A stretch of DNA of 7,416 bases from Pseudomonadota bacterium (GCA_003242645.1 QGVC01000177.1:1-7416); one strand, 5' to 3'; numbered from the stretch's first letter, positions 1 through 6,916 are shown. Notes: a model not told the origin generated them from the sequence alone. A program made the numbers and translations.

Positions 1-348
1 GCGCTGGTCGAGTACACCGGGATTGATCGCTCGACTATTGCGGACATCGTGCGGCGGCTGATCAAGAGAGGCATGCTGCAGCGGCGCCGGACTCCTCATG
101 ACGCCAGAATGTATGCCGTCAAGCTGACGCCCTCCGGCCGGGAGGCTCTCGAAGCCGCTGAGCCTATTGCCAAGGCGACGGAGGAGCAGCTCCTTTCTGT
201 GCTGCCGGCTCAGCAGCGCTCGATTGTTGTTCAGGCGTTGAGCACAATCGTCGATAAGCTCAAGATTGAGGCGAACGGCAGCAAGGGTGCTGAAGGTGCT
301 GCTGCCTCCGCGACCGGTCGGCGTAGACGTTCTTCAGCGCGGCAGTAG
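1..348 (+). CDS. MarR-family transcriptional regulator, C-terminal part (5' cut by window)
   Basis: The reading frame is open from base 1, so the gene begins outside the window; the GTG at 49 lies inside the DNA-binding domain and is not the start. The visible 115 residues hold the second half of a winged helix-turn-helix. A recognition-helix region (TGIDRSTIADIVRRLIKRGM) is followed by the wing, RRRTPHDARMYAVKLTPSG, which carries the D-x-R...LT-x-x-G pattern typical of MarR proteins. A dimerisation helix follows, about residues 45-90. The last 25 residues are a low-complexity Ala/Gly/Ser tail ending in a basic cluster (GRRRRSSARQ), longer than usual for the family and possibly disordered. 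MarR proteins are dimeric cytoplasmic regulators, usually repressors, released by small ligands or oxidation. The ligand and targets here are unknown. The next gene, holC, is on the same strand 144 nt downstream; a regulatory link is not implied. Confidence 0.85.
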   Translation, partial: ALVEYTGIDRSTIADIVRRLIKRGMLQRRRTPHDARMYAVKLTPSGREALEAAEPIAKATEEQLLSVLPAQQRSIVVQALSTIVDKLKIEANGSKGAEGAAASATGRRRRSSARQ

Positions 349-492
349 CACACGTTCCGGTTCGGCTGGGCTTCTGATCGGGATGGTCGGCTCAGCCGTT
401 CTCGACTAGCAATGGTTCTCCATCGCCTCTGCGGCGTGGCTTCGTCTGCTATATGCTATTCGTGCCGCGTTCACGGGGTGGAAGGGGAACAA
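349..492 (+). other. MarR-holC intergenic gap with a weak inverted repeat
   Basis: This 144-nt gap separates two same-strand genes. CGGCTG at 363-368 is matched by CAGCCG at 393-398, a 6-bp inverted repeat with a 24-nt loop and no T-run after it. It is a poor intrinsic terminator and could be chance. A TATGCT at 452-457 resembles a -10 element but has no convincing -35 partner. The holC ribosome binding site, AAGGGGA at 482-488, lies at the 3' end. Nothing else is recognisable. Confidence 0.3.
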
Positions 493-942
493 GTGACCGA
501 GGTGCTATTCTACCATCTCGAGCGCCAGCCGCTTGAGCGGGTTCTGCCGACACTTCTCGAGCGCACGCTTGAGCGTGGCTGGCGCGCAGTGGTCCAGTGC
601 GCGAGCGAGGAGCGTCTGGAGGCGATCGACGGCTGGCTCTGGACCTATCGCGAGGACAGCTTTCTACCGCACGGCACGATCCGCGACGGCCCGCCTGCTT
701 TGCAGCCCATCTTCCTGACGACGGGTGAGGAGAACCCGAACGGGGCGAACGTCCGTTTCCTGGTCGAAGGGGCGGTAATTTCGGACTTCAAGCCTTACGA
801 TCGTGTCGTTTTGATCTTCAACGGCCACGATGCAGCTGCCATCGAGCTTGCCCGAGCGGAGTGGAAGCGGGCACGGGCCATGGGCTGCGAGGTGACCTAC
901 TGGCAGCAGGCGGATAATGGGCGCTGGGAAAGACGCGCCTGA
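493..942 (+). CDS. holC: DNA polymerase III chi subunit (HolC)
   Basis: The 149-residue product matches HolC in length and motifs: N-terminal TEVLFYHLERQPLERVLP, then AVVQCASEERLEAIDGWLWT, then DSFLPHG and LQPIFLT, then FLVEGAVI and VVLIFNG. In the DNA polymerase III holoenzyme, chi pairs with psi in the clamp-loader assembly and binds the C-terminal tail of SSB, linking the lagging-strand replicase to SSB-coated template. I chose the GTG at 493 because AAGGGGA (482-488) sits four bases upstream and homology begins exactly here. The frame is open to an ATG at 412, but the extra 27 residues look unrelated to HolC. In many alphaproteobacteria holC lies beside pepA; here it follows a MarR gene, and its downstream neighbour is convergent. 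Confidence 0.92.
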   Translation: MTEVLFYHLERQPLERVLPTLLERTLERGWRAVVQCASEERLEAIDGWLWTYREDSFLPHGTIRDGPPALQPIFLTTGEENPNGANVRFLVEGAVISDFKPYDRVVLIFNGHDAAAIELARAEWKRARAMGCEVTYWQQADNGRWERRA

Positions 943-945
943 TTG

Positions 946-969
946 CTCTCTCGCGCTCAAGTGAGAGAG
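946..969. terminator. Hairpin between convergent holC and symporter genes
   Basis: Bases 946-954 (CTCTCTCGC) pair with 961-969 (GTGAGAGAG) to give a 9-bp stem with one G-U pair and a 6-nt loop, beginning four bases after the holC stop. It sits between convergent genes, where a shared terminator is expected. No T-tract follows on either strand, so an intrinsic terminator of the classical kind is not shown; the call rests on placement and stem quality. The rest of 943-1049 holds nothing recognisable. Confidence 0.45.
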
Positions 970-1049
970 GCTGCCTTCGTCGATATCCAAAATCCACCAG
1001 GAGTTGAAACAAACGGGCCTTCAAGATCCCCGGTGCAATTCTTGCCTCT

Positions 1050-2441
1050 TTAGCCGACCTCCGAATGCTCGGAAGTTTCGCGACGCGATGTGAGTGCCGC
1101 GATTGAAACATACGTCACAAACGCGAGCGCAAGTGCGGCGATATACGGCGTTTCAAGCTCGAATAATCCGAACACGAGCCAACTCAGTGCACCGACGAGG
1201 ATAGTGGCGAATGCGGCCTCGGAGCCGCCGAAGCGTGTGAAGAGGCCGAAAACGGTGACGACGAAAACGCCCGCGCTGCCGGCGGCCGATGCTGTCTCAA
1301 CGAGATCCTTCACACGCTCTGCCGATATCGCCATCGCGAATGCAAACACACCCAGCAGCGCCAGAACTGCGCGGTTGAGCAGCAGCCGCCCGCGATCGTC
1401 GAGGGATGGCAGCATGCGCTCGATGATGTTGTGCGAGATGTGGCCGGAGCTCGCCAGAAGCACCGAGTCGACCGTCGATAGAATGGCGGAGATGACCGCG
1501 CCAGCGAACATCACGTAAAGCAATATTGGCAAGTGCAGCTCTGCAAGCCGCGGCACGATCTGCTCCGGATCGTCGACCTGAGGCAAAAGTTGTGGGCCAA
1601 TCAGGCCCAGGAAGACTGGGATCACCCCCACGACCAGGTACATCAGCCCGCCCAACATGGAACCGTAGGCGGCGACTTGTGCGGAACGGGCGCCGAGAAC
1701 GCGCGAAATGATCTCGACGGCTACAACCGTGCCGCAGATCGGTATGGCGAAGCTTTCGAGCAGTCCGAGCCACCCCTCTTCACCAAGAGTGAGTGCCTGC
1801 ATCCGGTCTGGCTCGACAGCCGCCAGCGCGCCTGTCACGCCGCCAACCTCACCAACGACGGCCGCCATCAAGACGAGAAGGCCAACTACGATGGCAAGAC
1901 CCTGAATCAAGTCGGTCCACGTATCCGCGAGAAGCCCTCCCAGAACGCTGTATGTGATGACCAGTACCACGGAGACGGCGATCGACATGGATATGTCGAG
2001 CCCCGAGGTGGCGCTGACGACTTGCCCAAACGCCCGCACCTGGGCAGCGGCCCAAAACATCGAACCGGGCAGAAGCACTAGAACGACGAGCTTTTCGACT
2101 GCGGGGGAATACCGCTGGCGGAAGAAGTCGGCGAAGGTGATGATTCCGCGTCGCCAAAGTGGAACGGCGAATATCGCTCCAACGATGATGATGGCCACCG
2201 AGTAGCCGAAGGGATCGATCCGGCCGCCCGTCAGCCCTTCCTCGTAGACGGCCCCCGAGGTGCCAACAATGGCCTCGGCACCGAAGAATGTTGCGAAAAC
2301 AGAGAACGAAACGAGGCCGAGGCCAAGTGTCCGGCCCGCGATCAGGAAATCGGTCGTGGTCTTGATGCGCCGGGCGACCCACAGCCCGATGGCAAACTGC
2401 AGCACGACGTAGGCGAGAATGCTAAGTTGCACACTGCTCAC
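1050..2441 (-). CDS. Sodium:solute symporter (SSS) family permease
   Basis: This 463-residue, strongly hydrophobic inner-membrane protein shows the signatures of the SSS family (PutP/vSGLT/ActP relatives), which couple sodium entry to uptake of a small solute. I estimate 12-13 membrane helices. The first helix region covers residues 5-24, followed by TTTDFLIAGRTLG at 28-40. The conserved YSVLGGLLADTWTDLIQG is at 164-181. ILSTVDSVLLASSG at 320-333 carries the Ser-Thr pair that in PutP and vSGLT contributes to the sodium site. The GTG start at 2441 is supported by GGAGGGGGG (2447-2455), five bases upstream. The C-terminus is short and polar, without the histidine-kinase extension of some relatives. 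It is transcribed alone, divergent from the exported-protein gene and convergent with holC. The substrate cannot be assigned; amino acids, organic acids and pantothenate-like solutes are all possible. Confidence 0.9.
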   Translation of the reverse strand: MSSVQLSILAYVVLQFAIGLWVARRIKTTTDFLIAGRTLGLGLVSFSVFATFFGAEAIVGTSGAVYEEGLTGGRIDPFGYSVAIIIVGAIFAVPLWRRGIITFADFFRQRYSPAVEKLVVLVLLPGSMFWAAAQVRAFGQVVSATSGLDISMSIAVSVVLVITYSVLGGLLADTWTDLIQGLAIVVGLLVLMAAVVGEVGGVTGALAAVEPDRMQALTLGEEGWLGLLESFAIPICGTVVAVEIISRVLGARSAQVAAYGSMLGGLMYLVVGVIPVFLGLIGPQLLPQVDDPEQIVPRLAELHLPILLYVMFAGAVISAILSTVDSVLLASSGHISHNIIERMLPSLDDRGRLLLNRAVLALLGVFAFAMAISAERVKDLVETASAAGSAGVFVVTVFGLFTRFGGSEAAFATILVGALSWLVFGLFELETPYIAALALAFVTYVSIAALTSRRETSEHSEVG

Positions 2442-2648
2442 GGCCGCCCCCCTCCATCACCCCGCCAATTTCGGCGTTATTGCCCAGCGCGCCCGGGAGG
2501 TCCACGCTCAATTGTCATCGGGGACTCTCCGGCGCTTCTTTCCCGCCACACGTGTGTCCCGGTTTCCAAATTCATCAGCTATAAATATTCGAGTAACCAT
2601 GATGATCGCTCCTCTGCCGTGAGGACGAGGAGACACAGAGGAGTGCGC
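2442..2648. promoter_or_regulatory. Divergent intergenic region between symporter and exported-protein genes
   Basis: These 207 nt must hold promoters for both divergent genes. The most AT-rich stretch is 2580-2590, where TATAAA (2580-2585) on the plus strand is a plausible -10 element. No good -35 sits 16-18 nt upstream, so a sigma-70 promoter is only tentative. Transcription from there would start near 2592 and give a leader of about 55 nt holding the inverted repeat at 2609-2643. A TTGTCA at 2512-2517 resembles a -35 but has no -10 at the right spacing. No confident minus-strand promoter was found. Confidence 0.4.
2609..2643 (+). promoter_or_regulatory. Inverted repeat able to mask the ribosome binding site of the exported-protein gene
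   Basis: CTCCTCTG (2609-2616) is the exact reverse complement of CAGAGGAG (2636-2643), which contains the Shine-Dalgarno sequence AGAGGAG placed five bases before the GTG at 2649. The loop is 19 nt. The same upstream arm could instead pair, over six bases, with a second purine-rich block GAGGAG at 2627-2632, leaving the proximal site free. The two pairings are mutually exclusive. This is the geometry of a translational switch or simple RBS occlusion, but no ligand or protein-binding motif is recognisable, and the arms may simply be pyrimidine- and purine-rich by chance. Confidence 0.35.
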
Positions 2649-4451
2649 GTGCCTGCCAATTTCCTGCACCGGATCGTTGCAGCGTTGACGGCCTTCGCGG
2701 TCGCGGTCGCGCCCCTGTCCAAGCAGGCCAGCGCCGTGGTGAAGCTCACGCGCGCGGACTATGAAGCGTGCCATACAGGCGATGAGCAGGTGTTCCGAAC
2801 GGCCGTCGAGCACATCACATCCCAGGCCCTGCAAGCTGGCCTTGCGACGGTCGATTTCAAGGCTGTCGTAGCCGAGGAGGGGCGGCGCACAGGCCTCGAC
2901 GAGATTCTGGATAGGCAAGTCGATGTGGCAGTTGCCGAGGTTCACGGCGAATCGAGCTGGGGCGATCTCCTGCAGTCTCTCGCCTACAAGGAGAAATCCC
3001 AGGAGCTGGCGACCGCGGTGGCCGAGCGGGTCTACCGGTCCGAGCCGGTGAAGGCAGCTATTGAGCAGGTCGCTGTCGGCGTAAGCAACAGCGTGGGCCG
3101 CAACATCGAGCTGGCCACGCTCGATGCGGCTGAGCCGGCACTGCAATGCCTGCAGGCGTTCCTTGGCCCTCGTTTTGGCACCACCGTGTCTCGGGTGGTG
3201 GCGAGCGACGCCGGAAAGGAGTTCGCCATCGATCCCGAAACGGCGCGTGTGAATGTGTCCACCACTTCGGTGTTGATCGAAGGCAGCGAGGGCATCGCGG
3301 GCGCGGTCATCCTGCTCGTCCGCCGTCAGCTCGCCAACATGGCCCGGCGCATCGGCCATCGTATCGTCGGCGCTGTGCTCGGGCGGCTGGTGTCGATCGT
3401 GGCTGGCGGTGTCGGCGTGGTGCTGATCGCAAAGGACATCTGGGAGCTTCGCAGTGGCGTGCTGCCCATCATCGCCGAGGAGATGAAGTCGGACGCGACG
3501 AAACAGCGCGTAAGAGAGGAGCTTGCAAATACGATTGCGCGGCAGCTCGAGGAGCAGGTGCGCGACATCTCAGCTTCGACGGCCGATCGCGTTGTCGAGA
3601 TTTGGCGGGAGTTCCGCCGCGCCCACGCGAAGGTTCTGGAGCTTGCGGAGGCAAATCCGCCGTTCAAGGAGTTCTTGGATGCCGCCAGCCCCGAGCAGCT
3701 TCCACGTATCGATGAGTTGGTAGGCATCATTGTCGCCGAAGAGGGCGACGCTGGTGTTCTCAAAAGGTTGGAGAACGGAACACTCTACGATGCGGTCAAC
3801 CGGCTCACCGATCCGGGTATGACGATTGTCCGCGATCTCCGGTCGGTCGAAGCGGCGTTGCGTTGGTCGACCCTCGCTGGCGACCGTCTCGACCGGGTTG
3901 TCGAGTGGGAGCTCTACCGGCGCGCCAGGGCTGAGAACTTCACCACAGCCTCGATTTCTCGTCTGCTCGCGCTCGATGACCGGCTCGCGGCGCTGCGATT
4001 GATGAGCGTGGAGCGCGATGCGCGCGACGTGCTGTTCGAGCTGGATAACGAGGAGCTGAAAAAGCTCGCGCGCAGCCTAGCCGAGCCGGAGCTGCAGGCT
4101 TTGGCCCGATATATGACTGGCCTTCGGCCGAGTGCGAGCGAGCGCATACTGCGAGCGGTGGCTCAAAGCCCGGCGAAGATGCAGGTGCTCTCATCGGCAC
4201 GGGTCCGCGACGCTGTGCTGGCGAGCCGCGACCAGGATGCCGCTGTCGCCATGATGCTGCGCGACAACTCGCTTCCCAATCCGGCGGCGATCAGCGCCGA
4301 TTTTGAGCTTGTTCTTGAAGGGCAAGTGAGCCCGGCCCTGCTGTGGGAAAAGCATTCGATCGTCATCAGCGTATTGGCATTTCTCGCCCTCGTCGTGCTC
4401 CTGATGATCAAGCGGCTCCTTTTCGGCCGGCGACGGAGGGTGGCAGCCTAG
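2649..4451 (+). CDS. Exported, C-terminally membrane-anchored helical protein of unknown function
   Basis: I do not recognise this 600-residue protein. Residues 1-29 form a signal peptide: basic/polar start, hydrophobic core IVAALTAFAVAVAPL, then an AxA-type site Q-A-S-A before V30. Two cysteines remain, C41 and C167, which could form a disulfide after export. Residues 213-261 are hydrophobic and glycine-rich (GAVLGRLVSIVAGGVGVVLI at 241-260), like a hairpin or glycine zipper. Residues 280-335 are strongly charged and helical, possibly coiled coil. About 350-545 is a run of short amphipathic helices, with segments such as ELDNEELKKLARSLAEPELQ recalling FliG/MgtE-N superhelical repeats. A membrane helix at 570-588 is followed by a basic tail (KRLLFGRRRRVAA), predicting a cytoplasmic C-terminus and a periplasmic body. 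The GTG at 2649 is preferred because AGAGGAG lies five bases upstream and it places the signal peptide near the N-terminus; GTG at 2643 is an alternative. Ten bases separate it from the YbjQ-family gene, suggesting one transcript. Confidence 0.85.
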   Translation: MPANFLHRIVAALTAFAVAVAPLSKQASAVVKLTRADYEACHTGDEQVFRTAVEHITSQALQAGLATVDFKAVVAEEGRRTGLDEILDRQVDVAVAEVHGESSWGDLLQSLAYKEKSQELATAVAERVYRSEPVKAAIEQVAVGVSNSVGRNIELATLDAAEPALQCLQAFLGPRFGTTVSRVVASDAGKEFAIDPETARVNVSTTSVLIEGSEGIAGAVILLVRRQLANMARRIGHRIVGAVLGRLVSIVAGGVGVVLIAKDIWELRSGVLPIIAEEMKSDATKQRVREELANTIARQLEEQVRDISASTADRVVEIWREFRRAHAKVLELAEANPPFKEFLDAASPEQLPRIDELVGIIVAEEGDAGVLKRLENGTLYDAVNRLTDPGMTIVRDLRSVEAALRWSTLAGDRLDRVVEWELYRRARAENFTTASISRLLALDDRLAALRLMSVERDARDVLFELDNEELKKLARSLAEPELQALARYMTGLRPSASERILRAVAQSPAKMQVLSSARVRDAVLASRDQDAAVAMMLRDNSLPNPAAISADFELVLEGQVSPALLWEKHSIVISVLAFLALVVLLMIKRLLFGRRRRVAA

Positions 4452-4461
4452 CGGGGGAGAC

Positions 4462-4782
4462 ATGCGGCTCGTCACGACCGAAACGATCGAGGAGCCCGTG
4501 CGCCACGGTGAGTTGATCTACGCCTGCGCGATCAGCGGCGCGAATGTCTTGCGGGATATGCGCGAGGCTATCACCAATACCATCGGCGGCGAGATGACCC
4601 GCTATGAGGATCTACTCGACAAGACGATCGCCAGGGCACTCGCGAAGCTTGCCGAAAGGGCGCGGGAGAAGGGTTACGACGGCGTGCTTGGCGTGCGCAT
4701 CTCGCATCCCGTGATCACGAACGGCGCCGTCGAGGTTGTGGTCGCAGGTACCGGATATAGGCGGGCGCCCGCAGCGAATTGA
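4462..4782 (+). CDS. YbjQ/UPF0145 family protein
   Basis: The 106-residue product matches the length and layout of the YbjQ (UPF0145, DUF74) family. Characteristic stretches are SGANVLRDMREAITNTIGG at residues 25-43, then YEDLLDKTIARALAKLAERA, then GYDGVLGVRI and the C-terminal strand VEVVVAGTGYR. Family members are small oligomeric proteins, often annotated as putative heavy-metal-binding, but their cellular role is not settled. This copy has a single cysteine (C22) and two histidines, so metal binding is not evident from sequence. The ATG at 4462 follows a GGGGGAG tract with short spacing (two bases), which may make initiation depend on coupling to the upstream gene ending 10 nt earlier. 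The pairing with a large exported protein is the main clue to function; the YbjQ protein itself has no signal peptide and should be cytoplasmic. Confidence 0.85.
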   Translation: MRLVTTETIEEPVRHGELIYACAISGANVLRDMREAITNTIGGEMTRYEDLLDKTIARALAKLAERAREKGYDGVLGVRISHPVITNGAVEVVVAGTGYRRAPAAN

Positions 4783-4788
4783 CAGCGT

Positions 4789-4803
4789 CTTCGCGCAGCG
4801 AAG
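4789..4803. terminator. Short hairpin between convergent YbjQ-family and ndh genes
   Basis: CTTCGC (4789-4794) and GCGAAG (4798-4803) make a perfect 6-bp stem with a 3-nt loop in the 32-nt gap between the two convergent stop codons. It could serve both strands. No T-run follows in either direction, so termination strength would be modest. Confidence 0.4.
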
Positions 4804-4814
4804 CACAGGCGGCG

Positions 4815-6134
4815 TCAATGCAACTTTACCCTAGGTCGGGAGGTGCCGCGGAGCCAATTTCCGATAGTCGTGAGGATTGCGGCGCTCCACCCGAACAGAG
4901 CTGCCTGATGGCGTTTGTACAGCCAGCGGTAGATCAGGCGGGCGATGAAGCCTTCGAGGCGCAAACGATGCCCCCTGAGATAGCCCATCAGCGTGCCGAT
5001 CGTGTTCTCCTCGCCTAGGGATACGAAGGAGCCGAGGTCGTTGTAACGGAAGGGCCTCACCTCCTGGCCATCGAGCAAACGCGGGATCGCTCGCGCCAGA
5101 TAGCGGGCCTGCTGCTCCGCCGCTTGTGCGCGCGGCGGCACCGTCTTGTTCCGGCCAAGCCAGGGAGCTGCAGCGCAGTCGCCCATTGCAAGCACGCGCG
5201 AGTCATGGGGCGTCTGCAGCGTTTCGGTGACGACGATCTGATTGTGCTTGTTTGTTTCGAGGCCGTTGAGGTTCTTGAGGTAGTCGGCTGCTTTTACGCC
5301 TCCTGCCCACACCACCAAGTCTGCAGGGTAATGGCTGCCATTTTTGGTTTCGACGTGGTCCGGGGCGACTTTCACCACCTGCTCGGAGTTCATCACCGCC
5401 ACGCCGAGCCGGTGAAGCTCCTCAGTGACGGCCTCGGATATCTGCTCGGGCAGCTGCAGGAGCAGCCTGGGATCCATATTGAGAATGGTCAGCCGTAGGA
5501 AGCTGTCCGCGTCGAGGTTGTCGAGGCCGAATGCTGTCAGCACGCGGGTGGCCGAGCGCAGCTCTGCTGCCAGCTCGACGCCGGTAGCCCCGCCGCCGAC
5601 GATCACAACATCAAGATGATCTGGCCGCTCCTCCGGCGGGGCATAGTTGGCTTTCAGGTAGTGGTGCACAAGGCGACGATGAAACTGTTCAGCTTCCTGA
5701 GCATCGTCGAGGCGAAAGGCGTACTCCTCGACACCGGGCACGCCGAAGCTGTTCGTGATGCTACCAACGGCCACGACGGCGAGATCATACGGTAAGCGGC
5801 GGGGCGGAATAACTATTCCATCTGCGTTCCGAACGGCTCCCACCAGCACTTCGCGCTTATCGCGATCGAGTCCCTCAAAGGGGCCGTGGCAGAAGGTGAA
5901 ACCATGCCAGTGGGCCAAAGCCAGGTAGTCGACTTCGTCCGTGCTCGGATACATGGTGCCCGCGGCCACCTCATGCAGCAGCGGCTTCCAGAGGTGGGTG
6001 TCGTTCTTGTCAACGAGGGTAACGTGAAGGCGGTCTCGCTCGCGCCGCTTGGCCAAACGGATCGCAAGCTGCAGCCCGCCAGCTCCGCCACCGACTATGA
6101 CGGCGCGGCGCCATTCCTCTTGGGCCTTCGCCAT
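4815..6134 (-). CDS. ndh: Type II NADH:quinone oxidoreductase (NDH-2)
   Basis: The 439-residue product is a single-subunit FAD enzyme of the NDH-2 family, which oxidises NADH and reduces quinone at the inner face of the membrane without pumping protons. The FAD dinucleotide fold is at residues 11-20 (AVIVGGGAGG). HLWKPLLHEVAAGT at 47-60 closely resembles the E. coli Ndh motif. The NADH-binding fold is at 176-185 (VVIVGGGATG). AMGDCAA at 316-322 is the second FAD contact, and AQAAEQQA at 336-343 matches the family quinone-site AQxAxQ pattern. The C-terminal region 395-428, with FIARLIYRWLYKRHQ, is the amphipathic membrane-attachment segment. Length is normal (E. coli Ndh is 434). I chose the ATG at 6134, whose A is also the last base of the sdhB TGA (TGATG), because homology starts just after it. 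A longer frame to 6239 merely overlaps sdhB. The overlap implies translational coupling to sdhB. Confidence 0.93.
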   Translation of the reverse strand: MAKAQEEWRRAVIVGGGAGGLQLAIRLAKRRERDRLHVTLVDKNDTHLWKPLLHEVAAGTMYPSTDEVDYLALAHWHGFTFCHGPFEGLDRDKREVLVGAVRNADGIVIPPRRLPYDLAVVAVGSITNSFGVPGVEEYAFRLDDAQEAEQFHRRLVHHYLKANYAPPEERPDHLDVVIVGGGATGVELAAELRSATRVLTAFGLDNLDADSFLRLTILNMDPRLLLQLPEQISEAVTEELHRLGVAVMNSEQVVKVAPDHVETKNGSHYPADLVVWAGGVKAADYLKNLNGLETNKHNQIVVTETLQTPHDSRVLAMGDCAAAPWLGRNKTVPPRAQAAEQQARYLARAIPRLLDGQEVRPFRYNDLGSFVSLGEENTIGTLMGYLRGHRLRLEGFIARLIYRWLYKRHQAALFGWSAAILTTIGNWLRGTSRPRVKLH

Positions 6135-6916
6135 CACCCGCTCTGCCGTTCGATCAGGCGCTGGCGCAGCATCGCGATCGCCTTGGCGGGGTTCAGGCCT
6201 TTCGGGCACACCTTGGCGCAGTTGAGGATCTGTCGACATCCGTAAGCCCCCATGGGCTCCGAGACGCGGTCGAGCCGGTCGTCGGTGGTCTGATCACGGC
6301 TATCCTCGACCCAGCGGGCGGCCTGTAAGAGAACAGCAGGGCCGAGGAAGCGGGCGGAATTCCACCAGTAGCTGGGACAGGCCGCGGAGCAGCAGGCGCA
6401 AAGAATGCACTCGTAGAGGCCATTCAGCCGCTCACGGTCCTCGGGGGACTGCAGCCATTCCTGATCCGGCTCTGGCTCCTTGGTCTGCAGCCATGGCTCC
6501 ATGGCCTCGTACTGGCGGAAAAAGTGGCTGAGATCCGGGACAAGGTCCCGAATGATGTGCATGTGCGGAAGCGGATAGACGGTGAGCTTGCCGCCGAATT
6601 TCTCGAGCGGTTCGAGACACGCCAGGCCGTTATCACCGTTCATGTTCATCGAGCACGAGCCGCAGACCCCCTCTCGGCAGGAGCGGCGGAAGGCCAGCGT
6701 CGGATCGATCTCGTTCTTGATCTTGATGAGCGCATCCAGGACCATCGGACCGCACTGGTCCATGTCGATCCAATAGGTATCGAGCTGCGGCTGGCGGTGC
6801 TCGCCGGGTATCCAGCGATAGACGCGCATTTCGGTCCAGCGCCCATCCTCGCGGCGCTGGTTCCAGGTGCGTCCGTTTGTAATGCGCGAGTTCGCGGGCA
6901 GCCGGAGTTGAACCAC
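6134..6916 (-). CDS. sdhB: Succinate dehydrogenase iron-sulfur subunit (SdhB)
   Basis: The 260-residue protein has the full SdhB cluster set. The 2Fe-2S ligands are C80, C85, C88 and C100 (CREGVCGSC and following). The 4Fe-4S ligands are C170, C173, C176 and C237 (ECILCACCSAAC). The 3Fe-4S ligands are C180, C227 and C233. In complex II this subunit passes electrons from the SdhA flavin to quinone in the SdhCD membrane anchor. The quinone-site Pro and Trp (PSYWW, 181-185) are present. The near-universal Arg-Cys-His before the last clusters is Gly-Cys-Arg here (226-228). The N-terminus, MVQLRLPANSRITNG, is alphaproteobacterial in style. The GTG start at 6916 follows AGAGGTGAG (6922-6930) with five bases of spacing, a strong ribosome site. 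It is the first gene of its transcript, with a divergent ABC gene upstream and ndh downstream; sdhA, sdhC and sdhD are not adjacent. It may be a second, divergent copy, or the only SdhB encoded apart from its partners. Confidence 0.93.
   Translation of the reverse strand: MVQLRLPANSRITNGRTWNQRREDGRWTEMRVYRWIPGEHRQPQLDTYWIDMDQCGPMVLDALIKIKNEIDPTLAFRRSCREGVCGSCSMNMNGDNGLACLEPLEKFGGKLTVYPLPHMHIIRDLVPDLSHFFRQYEAMEPWLQTKEPEPDQEWLQSPEDRERLNGLYECILCACCSAACPSYWWNSARFLGPAVLLQAARWVEDSRDQTTDDRLDRVSEPMGAYGCRQILNCAKVCPKGLNPAKAIAMLRQRLIERQSG

Noticed and set aside
412..492. ATG start at 412 for holC
   Set aside because: The 27 added residues do not resemble HolC, and GTG 493 has a clear ribosome site.
1533..2081. 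182-codon open frame on the plus strand within the symporter gene
   Set aside because: The symporter on the opposite strand has clear family motifs; this frame has a composition typical of antisense shadows.
2427..2648. Upstream in-frame extension of the exported-protein gene by 74 codons
   Set aside because: It would place the signal peptide internally, overlaps the symporter start, and lacks a ribosome site; the extra residues look like translated intergenic DNA.
2508..3359. 283-codon open frame on the minus strand
   Set aside because: It is a shadow of the exported-protein gene in GC-rich DNA; no recognisable motifs or ribosome site, and it crosses the intergenic region.
6135..6239. Longer ndh start at 6239
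   Set aside because: The 35 added residues are sdhB read in another frame; the TGATG start at 6134 fits family length and coupling.
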